Part shown: positions 25,105-34,271 of the stretch, piece after piece | How the letters are laid out: every line of letters begins with the position of its first letter | Position numbering within the stretch: position 1 is the first letter of the stretch | Origin: Candidatus Cloacimonadota bacterium | GTDB lineage: Bacteria; Cloacimonadota; Cloacimonadia; Cloacimonadales; TCS61 | Direction: 5' to 3' | Length of the DNA: 50,104 bases | Assembly (NCBI GenBank): GCA_030621085.1 | Contig: JAUXIJ010000015.1 | Coordinates: 1-50,104, forward strand | The notes under the pieces: model-generated | Seen by the model: only the letters and a program-made list of their open reading frames with translations | What the model was told of the DNA's origin: nothing | Database searches by the model: none | Position numbers and translations under genes: made by a program

Positions 25105-28100
25105 AATCTGAACGACCTTTGCAGCATTATCTGGTGTGTGTTTATTTCATCAAATGGTAGAATATTATAACTATACGAAATCTTTAATTTTAACGGCAGA
25201 TCATAGCGCAAAGTAAAGGCATGATAAATGCCCATATTGACATCGGTGATCGTCTCTTCCGGTTTTTCGAAACGGGTTTCATAATCGATGAATAATTTAC
25301 GTGTGACATATTTTCCCATACTCACCGAGAGATTATTTAGAAATACTTCCGAAGTTAATCTAATAACATTGCTGCTTTCTTCCGTATAATAATATTCCGA
25401 CTTATTTTCTGAAGAATAACTGGCAAAAAGATTCTGTATAAGGTCTGTCTGCAAATGAAAATAATCGAGCCGGAATGCCTGCCTTAACCAGTTCTCCACC
25501 GGAGATATCAGTGGATCGAGCACAGCACTTTCCAATCCCAGCCCGGCAATTTGAATCACTTCATCCTGCAGCAGCGTTCTTTTCTGGGCAGGAGAAATCT
25601 CATCCATCGTTCTATTGTACCGCAGTTTTGCCAGAATGTCGGTGGTTCGATCGTTGGGATTATCGCTTTTCAGATCGAAACGTAAAGTACCCAGCGAACT
25701 TATTCCGCTTTTATCATTATATAATTCCAGTGTAATTAAAGTTCCATCGGATGTTTTTTTATAGAACGTACCGGTGATATTTGCTCCTTCACCAAATTGG
25801 CTTAAAAGTACCTGCATATAATCCAGAGTAAGGTTCGTTCCGAACATATCCACCGACCCTTCTTCGGCAATGAACAAAGCTTCGGGAAGGATAAATTGTC
25901 CGTTCTCATATTTCAGATGTAAATATCCACCGGATTTTAATTTCACGTCTATAGGGTAAGTAACATAGCGAATATTTTCATTAAAATGCAGCATCAGATC
26001 TAGTGTGAAAGGCATGGGAACATGTTCGGATTTCATCTTTACTTCTATAACTTTATTGAAAAGCTGCAGAAGATTTTCTGTTCCCGGCGGAAAAATAACC
26101 TGTCCGTTGCAAAGATTCAGATCGCCAATTATGTGAATATCATCGAAAGGTCCATTTACAATCAGATTATCGGAGTTTCTTCCTGTGATAATTGTTTTTG
26201 TAACCGAATTACCGGGCATGAAACCCGGCATATGAAAAAGAACACCGTTTTCATTGGTTCTAAAAAGAAAATGACCCAGGTTTAAATTTCCCAGTTTAAA
26301 ATCACTATCATCATTTCCAATTTTATTCGTAACATATAGCCTGCCTTCACCCATTCTGAATTGGAACTTCTTTATTTGAAGAATATCATCTATAATTGAA
26401 AATTCAATTTTTATTTTATCGAGTTTTTCCAACTGATTTTTTATAGATAATGACCCTTTAGATATATTGATATTACCCGAAGTTATTGATAGTCCATTCT
26501 CCTTCATACCGACCCGAAGATCGAAATTACTTTTCGAGGATCCACTCTCGATAATTTGCGTCTGATGTGAAAGAAGTTTCAAGAAATCTCCATTAAATTG
26601 AACCGAAACACAATTCGTATCCGGGAAAGTGTTGCTGCTTAAAATGTTATAACCAATTGCACCTGACCCAGTTAATTCAATTTCTCCAGCTCGTTTGATG
26701 AAAAACCTGTTAATGTTAAGAAGAGAATCTTGCTGAATAATGGATACCTGAATAGAATCTGCTTTAAACCTGTTTACTTTTAAATTTTCTGCAGAAAAAT
26801 CTAAACTCAAACTATTTTTATTTTCGTGTTTTAAAAAATTTATCCCGCAGTTTACTTTTCCTTCAATATTATTATGAGGAAGTATCTGTTTCAAATCCAG
26901 CAGATCTGTTTTTCCGGATGCATGGATCACCAATTCTGGTTTCAGAATTATATCACTGGCAAGATCGATGATCTTTAATTCTTCGGAAGTAACTTTGCTA
27001 TTTTCAACTTTAAGTGCTGAATTATTACCTGTCAAATTCAACTCTGCATCGAATTCCTGCATCTGCCCCATTCTGAATTTATCGATATTAAAATTACCGG
27101 AAACATAGCCATCACCACTATTATCGTATTTAACATCAAAACTAGTATAACCGCTGATACTGCTGTATGTTTGGTAATTTGTAAAATATTTAGCAAACTC
27201 ACGCAGTTTTATTTTATTGCCGGAAATGGTTATTCCATACTTCAGAGAAGGTTTAACTTTTACCCAGGAATCAATATTAATTTTATTATTTATCCTGAAC
27301 TGTTTTGTTTTAAGGCTGTCTAAAGAACCCTCAGCCAAGAGGTTGATCTCAAATGGTTCATAATTATATTTGGCGTTATGCGTTCTGATGTGCAGGAATG
27401 TTTTCTGGTTTGTAAGATCGATAACAATATTAGATTTAAAGCGACCATCCAGTTTGCCAAAATTCTGATCATACGCCCTGATATTCGATGCTAATACGAT
27501 ACTGAATTCATTAGCTTCTAAATCGAGGTTCCCTGAAAGCAGAGGAAGAGAAGTGTTGTTTAATGCCGAGTTCAGATCAAAGCGTTTTAACTTTAACCCA
27601 GCTTTCAAATTTTTATTTTTAATATTACCATTGCAGGTTAACGAAATATCTCCATTTCGCTGTAGATGCAGGTTAACATCACTATCTTCCATATTGGCAG
27701 TTAAAGAAAGATCGTCCAAAGTGATTTGCGGATTTTGCACTAATATGTTTTTCAGATGTAATGAAGCACTTAGTTTCTGTGTGAAATTGATCTCTGATTC
27801 AAGATCTCCGTTTATTTCCAGGTCATTGGATGACCAGTGTAAATTCTTTGAGTGTAAGCCGAAATTCAATCCTTCGTTAAAATCGTAAACACCTGAACCG
27901 GTGATCAAGTTATTTTTCCAATAAGCCTGATCGAGCGTGAGTGTTGCAGTTTTTTCTTTAAATTCAGTAGAAAATTGGATATTCTTTATTTCCTGCGAAA
28001 AAGCTGCAATTTCGGAAGAAGTAAGCTGTCCATGAATTCGAGGTGAATCAAGTTTTCCATTTATTTTTATCTCGGCAGAAGCATTCCCATCAAGCATACT

Positions 28101-29045
28101 TAAATATTTTGAAAGCGATACATCATGCAAATTCAGATTAGCCGATAACGAGCGATTTTTATTGGAAATATCAATAATAGCAGCGGAACCGGTCATCTTG
28201 TTATCATCAATATTAAATTCCTGCCAGTTGATATTGGCACTTTTATTGTTTCCTGCAAAATTGATTAAATCTGCACGTGCATTTCTTCCAAATGCAGCTA
28301 CCCGGAATTCTTCCAGTTTGGCAGAGTAATTCAACTGCTCTTCATTTAATTCCGCATTTACATTTAATTTTCCTGAGAGAGATTTGACAAATGGAAGCTG
28401 CAGACTATCCGGGAAAAAATCTATTATCTTTAAAGAAGCATTCTCTACATTTCCTTTATGCAAAACTGCATTAGCACTCAGGCTGGAGTTATTACTACCT
28501 ACAGCAGAAAACTTAATATTAGATTTACGTGGATTATCGATGGAGAGGGAAATATCGCTCAAATTATGTTTGAGCCCGACTGAACCTGAAACATACTCTA
28601 TTTCAGCTTTACCATTATAAATATCCAGAGCCCGGAAAAATTCTGCGATGTTCGGAATAGTGAACTCTGTATTTTCTTTTTTTTCACCCGAAGGAGTTAA
28701 TTTAATTTGAAATACAGGTTCATAGATTTTTATGTGCTTAATAGCTCTCAGGTTCTTGAAATTGGAAAATAATAATTTTGGCAGATTATACTCGATATAT
28801 ATCTGATCGATCAGCAAATCAAAATTACCTGGAGAAGATATGGATAATTGCGATACTTTTAGTTGCTTGTCATTAAAGGAAAAATGGCCAATATTTACCT
28901 TGGCGTTCATGGTTTGCGAGACGTATTCAGAGAATTTACTTTGTACGATCTCGTCAACTTTTGCCAACCGTACCAAAACAAAAAAAGCAATATTAATGAC
29001 GAATACTACCGCAACAATTATTAAAAGCCACTTTTTCCTTCTCAC
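25101..29045 (-). CDS. TamB-like translocation/assembly module protein (AsmA/DUF490 family)
   Basis: 1314 residues, close to the usual TamB length. A single N-terminal membrane anchor ('KKWLLIIVAVVFVINIAFFV') is followed by over 1000 residues of repeating beta-strands, as in the beta-taco fold of AsmA-like proteins. The C-terminal DUF490/TamB domain is recognisable: 'GRNSDNLIVNGPFDD', 'SVDMFGTNLTLDYMQV', 'LQDEVIQIAGLGLESAV', 'YVTRKLFIDYETRFEKP', ending 'QIMLQRSFRF'. TamB-like proteins span the periplasm and are implicated in phospholipid transport and outer-membrane protein assembly. It is the last gene of an operon after the Lol-type permease and ATPase, 15 bases after lolD. No TamA partner is in the window. 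Confidence 0.87.
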   Translation of the reverse strand: MRRKKWLLIIVAVVFVINIAFFVLVRLAKVDEIVQSKFSEYVSQTMNAKVNIGHFSFNDKQLKVSQLSISSPGNFDLLIDQIYIEYNLPKLLFSNFKNLRAIKHIKIYEPVFQIKLTPSGEKKENTEFTIPNIAEFFRALDIYNGKAEIEYVSGSVGLKHNLSDISLSIDNPRKSNIKFSAVGSNNSSLSANAVLHKGNVENASLKIIDFFPDSLQLPFVKSLSGKLNVNAELNEEQLNYSAKLEEFRVAAFGRNARADLINFAGNNKSANINWQEFNIDDNKMTGSAAIIDISNKNRSLSANLNLHDVSLSKYLSMLDGNASAEIKINGKLDSPRIHGQLTSSEIAAFSQEIKNIQFSTEFKEKTATLTLDQAYWKNNLITGSGVYDFNEGLNFGLHSKNLHWSSNDLEINGDLESEINFTQKLSASLHLKNILVQNPQITLDDLSLTANMEDSDVNLHLQRNGDISLTCNGNIKNKNLKAGLKLKRFDLNSALNNTSLPLLSGNLDLEANEFSIVLASNIRAYDQNFGKLDGRFKSNIVIDLTNQKTFLHIRTHNAKYNYEPFEINLLAEGSLDSLKTKQFRINNKINIDSWVKVKPSLKYGITISGNKIKLREFAKYFTNYQTYSSISGYTSFDVKYDNSGDGYVSGNFNIDKFRMGQMQEFDAELNLTGNNSALKVENSKVTSEELKIIDLASDIILKPELVIHASGKTDLLDLKQILPHNNIEGKVNCGINFLKHENKNSLSLDFSAENLKVNRFKADSIQVSIIQQDSLLNINRFFIKRAGEIELTGSGAIGYNILSSNTFPDTNCVSVQFNGDFLKLLSHQTQIIESGSSKSNFDLRVGMKENGLSITSGNINISKGSLSIKNQLEKLDKIKIEFSIIDDILQIKKFQFRMGEGRLYVTNKIGNDDSDFKLGNLNLGHFLFRTNENGVLFHMPGFMPGNSVTKTIITGRNSDNLIVNGPFDDIHIIGDLNLCNGQVIFPPGTENLLQLFNKVIEVKMKSEHVPMPFTLDLMLHFNENIRYVTYPIDVKLKSGGYLHLKYENGQFILPEALFIAEEGSVDMFGTNLTLDYMQVLLSQFGEGANITGTFYKKTSDGTLITLELYNDKSGISSLGTLRFDLKSDNPNDRTTDILAKLRYNRTMDEISPAQKRTLLQDEVIQIAGLGLESAVLDPLISPVENWLRQAFRLDYFHLQTDLIQNLFASYSSENKSEYYYTEESSNVIRLTSEVFLNNLSVSMGKYVTRKLFIDYETRFEKPEETITDVNMGIYHAFTLRYDLPLKLKISYSYNILPFDEINTHQIMLQRSFRF

Positions 29046-29060
29046 AGAAAAACGACCTCG

Positions 29061-29735
29061 CTATTTTAATTCTCTCAAAACACCATTTTCCAGTACTAAT
29101 GTTTTGTGCATTTTACGGGCAATTTCCAGATTATGAGTAACAACAACAAATGTATGTTTCTTCTGCTTATTCAGTTCAAGTAAAAGGTCTATCAATTCAT
29201 CACTATGTTTGGCATCCAGATTTCCTGTAGGTTCATCGGCAAAGATGATCTCGGGCGAGTTTATCAAAGCTCTGGCAACTGCAACCCTTTGCTGTTCCCC
29301 ACCGCTCAACTGATTTGGATAATGATCTCTACGCTCATAAATATCCAGTGCTTTCAGCAACTTCTGGGCTTCTTGCAGACTTTTTTTGAAATTCCTGGAA
29401 GCAAGGAACATGGGCATTGCTACATTCTCTTCAGCAGTGAAATCTTCCAGCAGGTAATGGAACTGAAAAACAAAACCGATTGTTTTATTTCGAAATTCAC
29501 TAATATTACGATCTTTCATTTCTATCTTTTTATTTGAATAATAAATCGCTCCACTATCCGGTTTATCAAGCATTCCCATAAGATGAAGTAAAGTGCTTTT
29601 CCCGCTGCCCGATTCACCCGTAATAGCTATCATGTCTCCAGTTGTCACTTCCAGGTTCACATTTCTTAATACTTCCAATCTGCCTGTTGCTTCCTGATAA
29701 CTTTTACTTAAATTTTCTATTTTTAATAAACTCAC
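29061..29735 (-). CDS. lolD: ABC transporter ATP-binding protein, LolD type
   Basis: 224 residues from GTG at 29735, which has AGGAG at a 7-base spacing; longer frames would read back into the permease gene. Walker A is 'GESGSGKSTLLHLMG', the Q-loop is in 'IGFVFQFHYLLEDFTA', the signature is 'LSGGEQQRVAVARAL', Walker B 'IIFADEPTGNLDA', and the switch His is in 'VVTHNLEIARKM'. The 'HYLLEDFTAEENV' segment and short length fit LolD/MacB-family ATPases. With the adjacent permease it should drive lipoprotein release from the inner membrane toward the outer membrane. It starts 14 bases after the permease stop. Confidence 0.9.
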   Translation of the reverse strand: MSLLKIENLSKSYQEATGRLEVLRNVNLEVTTGDMIAITGESGSGKSTLLHLMGMLDKPDSGAIYYSNKKIEMKDRNISEFRNKTIGFVFQFHYLLEDFTAEENVAMPMFLASRNFKKSLQEAQKLLKALDIYERRDHYPNQLSGGEQQRVAVARALINSPEIIFADEPTGNLDAKHSDELIDLLLELNKQKKHTFVVVTHNLEIARKMHKTLVLENGVLRELK

Positions 29736-29749
29736 CAAACAACTCCTAC

Positions 29750-30979
29750 TTATGAATTTCTCAATATATCCGTTATCTCTAATTTTGCTATATTTTTCAG
29801 CGGGATAACTGAAGCAAAAAATACGATGAACAACGATACAAAGAAGATAATAACCCAACTGATGAGACTGAATTCAACATTAATTTTATCCAGGAAATAT
29901 ACATCACCTTTAAGCATGAAAAAAGTCTGCCAGCTTAAGAACTCGGCAATTAGAACGCCCAGTATCTGCCCCAAACTTACAGCCATCACTGCAATTATCA
30001 GTGTTTTCCCAATAAAGATCTTCTGTAATATTTTGTTAGTTGCACCAAAGGCTTTAAGGATACCCAATTCTTTACGCTTTTCTATGATGGAAGTAGAAAC
30101 AGAAGTTACCACATTGAACGATGCTACCAATATTAAGAAACTGAGAATCAGGAATATTACCCATTTTTCTACTTTGAGCAGTGAAAAAAGATTACCGTTA
30201 AAATCTATCCAGGAATTGAACTGGTAACGATGTTCGAATTCCTGTTCCCAGCGATATGCCAGGTAGTCTGCCCGTTCGATCTGTTCTGGATTCAATTTTA
30301 TCTCCAGCATAGTATATTCATCTTGCAGCGAACAGAATTCCGCCAATGTTTCTATATTCAGGAAAACATACTTACTATCATATTCATACATTCCGGAACG
30401 ATACAATCCCACCACTTCGAATTCCTGCTGTTTTGGCTTCATGCCCAGGGGAGTTATTTTGGAGTTCATAGAACTCACCAGTTTAAATGAATCCCCGATG
30501 TTTAGTCCCAGTTCCTTTGCAATGCGATAACCCAGTACCGCATCATCCGGTTTTTCCATTTTATAGCTGCCCTGAAAAACAAATTTTCTATATGAAGTGG
30601 GCTGTTTATCCTGTTCCCAATCTATACCACGAACAATGGCACCTTTTACCTTGCTTTTATTGGAAGCCATGGCTTGTGTTATAATAACAGCAGCAGAATT
30701 ATCTACTTCGGGACGGGAAGCTAAGAAACCGGATATTTCCGTTACATTTTTTTCCTGCAAGTTTCCATTTGTACTGTTAAAAACATAAATATGCGAATTA
30801 ACACCAAGAATTGTTTTTTTCAGTACGGTTTCATAACCTTCAAAAATGGAGAGAGCAACAGTGAGCGTGGAAACAGATACAATGATGCCAACCACCATAA
30901 AAATGGAATCAAATCTCAGCCATTCCTTTTTTGGCGAAGAAATGTATTTTTTTAAAAAATATAATATAATCTTATTCAT
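29750..30979 (-). CDS. Lipoprotein-releasing ABC transporter permease (LolC/LolE family)
   Basis: 409 residues. One N-terminal membrane helix ('RFDSIFMVVGIIVSVSTLTV') is followed by a large periplasmic domain (about 50-265) and three C-terminal membrane helices of the FtsX fold (about 270-405). Typical LolC/E features are 'RGIDWEQDKQPTSYRKFV', 'DAVLGYRIAKELGLNIGD', 'LILVASFNVVTSVSTSIIEKR' and 'ELGILKAFGATNKILQKIF'. E. coli uses a LolC-LolE heterodimer; only one permease gene is present here, so a homodimer (LolF-like arrangement) is inferred. It heads the operon permease-lolD-tamB. Confidence 0.89.
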   Translation of the reverse strand: MNKIILYFLKKYISSPKKEWLRFDSIFMVVGIIVSVSTLTVALSIFEGYETVLKKTILGVNSHIYVFNSTNGNLQEKNVTEISGFLASRPEVDNSAAVIITQAMASNKSKVKGAIVRGIDWEQDKQPTSYRKFVFQGSYKMEKPDDAVLGYRIAKELGLNIGDSFKLVSSMNSKITPLGMKPKQQEFEVVGLYRSGMYEYDSKYVFLNIETLAEFCSLQDEYTMLEIKLNPEQIERADYLAYRWEQEFEHRYQFNSWIDFNGNLFSLLKVEKWVIFLILSFLILVASFNVVTSVSTSIIEKRKELGILKAFGATNKILQKIFIGKTLIIAVMAVSLGQILGVLIAEFLSWQTFFMLKGDVYFLDKINVEFSLISWVIIFFVSLFIVFFASVIPLKNIAKLEITDILRNS

Positions 30980-31105
30980 TTTGGTTTATGTTTAATTTAC
31001 AAGAATTTCTGTCAATATTTGTCTCTTTCATATCAAGTTAAAATAATGCTTGCCAATGAGTTGTTGATTTCTGAATCTTGAACTGTATTTCATAGGAGGC
31101 GAACT

Positions 31106-32977
31106 ATGAACATTTCATTCAAAGTTTTAATTGTTGTTTTTCTTACTTTCTTTGCCAGTATAATATCAGCTACAATAATCAATGTGCCAGGCGACCAACC
31201 AACTATACAGGCAGGAATTAACGTTGCTGTAAATGGTGATACAGTGCTTGTTCAACCTGGAACTTATGTAGAAAATATCAACTATAATGGTAGCAATATT
31301 ACTGTTGCTTCTTTGTTCTTAACAACGCAAGATACAACTTTTATTTCTCAAACAACAATTGATGGTAATCAGAATGGGAGTGTAGTAACTTTTGAAAGTG
31401 GAGAAGATTCAACAGCTCTCCTTTGTGGCTTTAAAATAACTAAAGGTGTAAGCAATTACAGTTTGCACCTAGGTGGTGGAATTACTTGTAAGAATAATTC
31501 TAATCCCAGTATTCAAAATTTAATTATTACTGATAATTTTTGTTCACATTATGGAAGAGTAGCAGGTTTGTATTGCTATGGATCTTCACCAAATTTAAAA
31601 AATATTTTGATCACTGATAATGAAAGTTGGGGAAATCCTTCAGGAATTTTTTGTGGATGGAATTCCAACCCTAATTTAGAGAACGTAATAATTTCAAATA
31701 GTTCTATTATTGCAATGAAACTATATGATTCTTCACCTACTATAAAGAATTCGACCATATCAAATAACTATGGTACAGCAGTATCTTGTACTTATTCAAA
31801 TCCGATTTTACAAAATGTGATTATTTCGAATAACTATAAAGGAATAAATTGCATTGCTGGTTCATCACCATATTTGGATAATGTTGTAATATCAAATAAT
31901 TGTACTTCAGCACCTTGGCTATCAAGTGGTGGTGGTATCACCTGTGCTGCTAATTCACATCCGATTCTAAAAAATGTTTCTATTACAAATAATGCAGCTG
32001 CTTATCATGGTGGTGGAATTACTTGTTATGATTCTTCAATAAATTTGAAGAATGTGATAATAACAAGTAATAGTACTATCGCTGATACTTGTCTTGGAGG
32101 TGGAATTTATAGTGTTAACTCAACATTGAATTTGAAAAATGTTTTATTAAATGGCAATAATGCAAATGGAAGTTTAGCTTATGGTGGTGGAATATATTGT
32201 ATTCTTTCTTCTCTAAATTTGCAAAATGTTACTTCAACAAATAATTTCGCTTCTACTTATGGTGGAGGTATTTATTGTAGAAGCAATAGCACAACGAGTT
32301 TAGTTAATTGTATAATGTGGAACAACTCTTGGCAAGAAATCTATTTTGATCCAATTAGTTCACCAAACATCATCACAATATCTTATTCGGATATCCAAGG
32401 TGGAGAAGCTGGAATTGTTACAAACAATAACGGTACAGTTTACTGGCTGGAAGGTAATATAAATGAAGATCCGTTATTTGTCGGATCAGGAGAAGATCCA
32501 TATTCTTTACTTGAAGATTCTCCATGTATTGATGCCGGTATACCAGATACAACAGGATTGAATTTGCCACCATGGGATATAATCGGAAATCACCGTATCT
32601 GGGATGGAGATGGAAATGGAAGTGCAATTATTGATATGGGTGCGTATGAATATGGAGCTCCACCTTATGTTGGTATCACCAATGACTGGTTACCAATGAC
32701 CAGTTACCAATTATCCAACTACCCAAACCCATTCAACCCGACAACAACTATCCGCTACCAGCTTCCAGAGAACGGTGAAGTAAACCTTTCTGTTTATAAC
32801 ATAAAAGGACAAAAAATTAAAACAATTGTAAATGAAAAAATGGAACAAGGTTTGCAACAAATTATCTGGGATGGTAAAAATGATAACAATCAATATGTTG
32901 CTTCAGGAGTTTACTTCTACAAACTGAAAGTGAATGATAAAAATATCGCAATTAAAAAGTGTTTGTTATTGAAATAA
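31106..32977 (+). CDS. Secreted right-handed beta-helix protein with sorting tail
   Basis: 623 residues with a signal peptide ('KVLIVVFLTFFASIISA'). The mature N-terminus 'TIINVPGDQPTIQAGINVAV' is shared with the genes at 44390 and 49563. Residues of about 120-420 are beta-helix coils built on a 'GGGITC / NLKNVIITSN' pattern, with Cys recurring at one position of the coil. Then comes 'ITISYSDIQGGEAGI', a 'CIDAGIPDTTG' choice-of-anchor-Q-like segment, and the sorting tail (about 537-623) ending 'IKKCLLLK'. It is probably a surface-exposed carbohydrate-binding or structural protein; no catalytic residues are apparent. The linker before the tail is made of short direct repeats. 'ATAGGAGG' precedes the ATG. 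Confidence 0.88.
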   Translation: MNISFKVLIVVFLTFFASIISATIINVPGDQPTIQAGINVAVNGDTVLVQPGTYVENINYNGSNITVASLFLTTQDTTFISQTTIDGNQNGSVVTFESGEDSTALLCGFKITKGVSNYSLHLGGGITCKNNSNPSIQNLIITDNFCSHYGRVAGLYCYGSSPNLKNILITDNESWGNPSGIFCGWNSNPNLENVIISNSSIIAMKLYDSSPTIKNSTISNNYGTAVSCTYSNPILQNVIISNNYKGINCIAGSSPYLDNVVISNNCTSAPWLSSGGGITCAANSHPILKNVSITNNAAAYHGGGITCYDSSINLKNVIITSNSTIADTCLGGGIYSVNSTLNLKNVLLNGNNANGSLAYGGGIYCILSSLNLQNVTSTNNFASTYGGGIYCRSNSTTSLVNCIMWNNSWQEIYFDPISSPNIITISYSDIQGGEAGIVTNNNGTVYWLEGNINEDPLFVGSGEDPYSLLEDSPCIDAGIPDTTGLNLPPWDIIGNHRIWDGDGNGSAIIDMGAYEYGAPPYVGITNDWLPMTSYQLSNYPNPFNPTTTIRYQLPENGEVNLSVYNIKGQKIKTIVNEKMEQGLQQIIWDGKNDNNQYVASGVYFYKLKVNDKNIAIKKCLLLK

Positions 32978-33004
32978 ACAATATATTTTTTTAAAGGGGG
33001 AATC

Positions 33005-34255
33005 ATGAAAAAAATGATAGTTTTATTTTTAATAATTTTTCTTTCATCCCTTTCATTCGCTTACGTCTGGGATAGTATCGGTCCTTCAGATCTACAAGTT
33101 AATAATTTCAATACTGTTTTTTATAACATTCTGGTTGAAATCCTCTGCAGTGCTGATGGGATTTTAATTAATGAAGGGGGAAACTGGGTTGAATACCCTT
33201 ATTCCGGTTTACCAGCCTGGAGCGCTGTTGGTCTCGATCCGAATAATATCTTGGTATTACTTGGAGATGGAAGCTGGTCGGATGGGATTTACAAATTTAA
33301 TTTGTCCACTCACCAGTTTGATATTGCGGAATGGATTCCTTTTCCAAATTTCCTGCTGTATTGTACAATCAACAACACATATTACGCCGGTGGTCTATAT
33401 GGCATGTGGGAATCTACCGATGGCTTGGACTGGTCAGAAGTTGGATATTTCAATATGAAAGACTGTGTTGCTATGGCATACTTTGAAAATCATTTTGTTG
33501 TTTCTGCAGATAATGAAATATATTATTCACCTGATATAGGAGTAACATGGAATCTTACACAGCCTGGTTCACCACTTATCAGTGATTTAGCATTTCATGC
33601 AAATGGAACTCTATATGGGATTTTCCCAGGTCCTTCTAATTCCTCAGGATTATGGAATTCAAATGACTTTGGAGAAAGCTGGAATGTAGAATTCTGGTCA
33701 TTATTTATGAGTTCTGTAGGATTAGATGTTGAAGATAATATTTTCGTTGGATGGGAAAGTCCCGGAACCGAAGGTTTTGCTCTCTGGAATCCTGTAAACC
33801 AAGAATTGGAATTTTTCAATGAGGGGCTGCCAAATCTCAACATCAACAAGATAACATACAATCCATATATTGAGAGTCTCAATGTAATCTCTTGTACAGA
33901 TAGCGGAGCGTATATACTCACAGATTATGTGGGTGTAGGAATTGAAGAAGATGAGTTAGAAATAACAAATTACAAATTACAAAACTACCCCAACCCTTTT
34001 AATCCCACAACTACTATCAGCTTTGAATTGCCTGTATATATCACAAATCCGGTTGTAGAAATCTTTAATGTCAAAGGAGATAAAGTCAAATCGTTCTATG
34101 CGTTCCCATCCGGCAGCTGCCGGATAGGAACGAGAAGTGTGGTTTGGGACGGCACTGACCAAAACAATAAACCTGTAAGTTCAGGTGTTTATCTTTATCA
34201 ATTAAAAATCGATGGGAAGCAGATCGATACAAAAAGGTGTTTATTGTTAAAATAA
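33005..34255 (+). CDS. Secreted BNR/beta-propeller-like protein with sorting tail
   Basis: 416 residues with a signal peptide ('KMIVLFLIIFLSSLSFA'). The body contains Asp-box-like (BNR) motifs: 'ESTDGLDWSEV', 'YSPDIGVTWNL' and 'NSNDFGESWNV', as in sialidase-like or photosystem-assembly-factor-like propellers. Catalytic sialidase residues are not evident, so a binding or structural role is more likely. The sorting tail (about 326-416) ends 'TKRCLLLK'. Within it a 32-bp palindrome (34101-34132) encodes the 'FPSGSCRIGT' region in place of the usual 'NEVLPAGEH'. 'AAAGGGGG' precedes the ATG, 27 bases after the previous stop. Confidence 0.85.
   Translation: MKKMIVLFLIIFLSSLSFAYVWDSIGPSDLQVNNFNTVFYNILVEILCSADGILINEGGNWVEYPYSGLPAWSAVGLDPNNILVLLGDGSWSDGIYKFNLSTHQFDIAEWIPFPNFLLYCTINNTYYAGGLYGMWESTDGLDWSEVGYFNMKDCVAMAYFENHFVVSADNEIYYSPDIGVTWNLTQPGSPLISDLAFHANGTLYGIFPGPSNSSGLWNSNDFGESWNVEFWSLFMSSVGLDVEDNIFVGWESPGTEGFALWNPVNQELEFFNEGLPNLNINKITYNPYIESLNVISCTDSGAYILTDYVGVGIEEDELEITNYKLQNYPNPFNPTTTISFELPVYITNPVVEIFNVKGDKVKSFYAFPSGSCRIGTRSVVWDGTDQNNKPVSSGVYLYQLKIDGKQIDTKRCLLLK
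34101..34132. repeat. 32-bp near-perfect palindrome inside coding sequence
   Basis: The two 16-base halves, centred on the G/C junction at 34116/34117, are complementary at 15 of 16 positions; the only mismatch is C34107/A34126. It begins CGTTCCCATCCGG and ends CCGGATAGGAACG. It is translated in frame within the sorting tail, between 'KGDKVKS' and 'SVVWDG'. Confidence 0.92.
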
Positions 34256-34271
34256 AAAAACTGGAGGAGTG

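Noticed and set aside
29735..29858. Longer N-terminus for LolD reaching back to 29858
   Set aside because: It would overlap the permease gene by over 100 bases, adds residues foreign to LolD, and the GTG at 29735 has a well-placed AGGAG.
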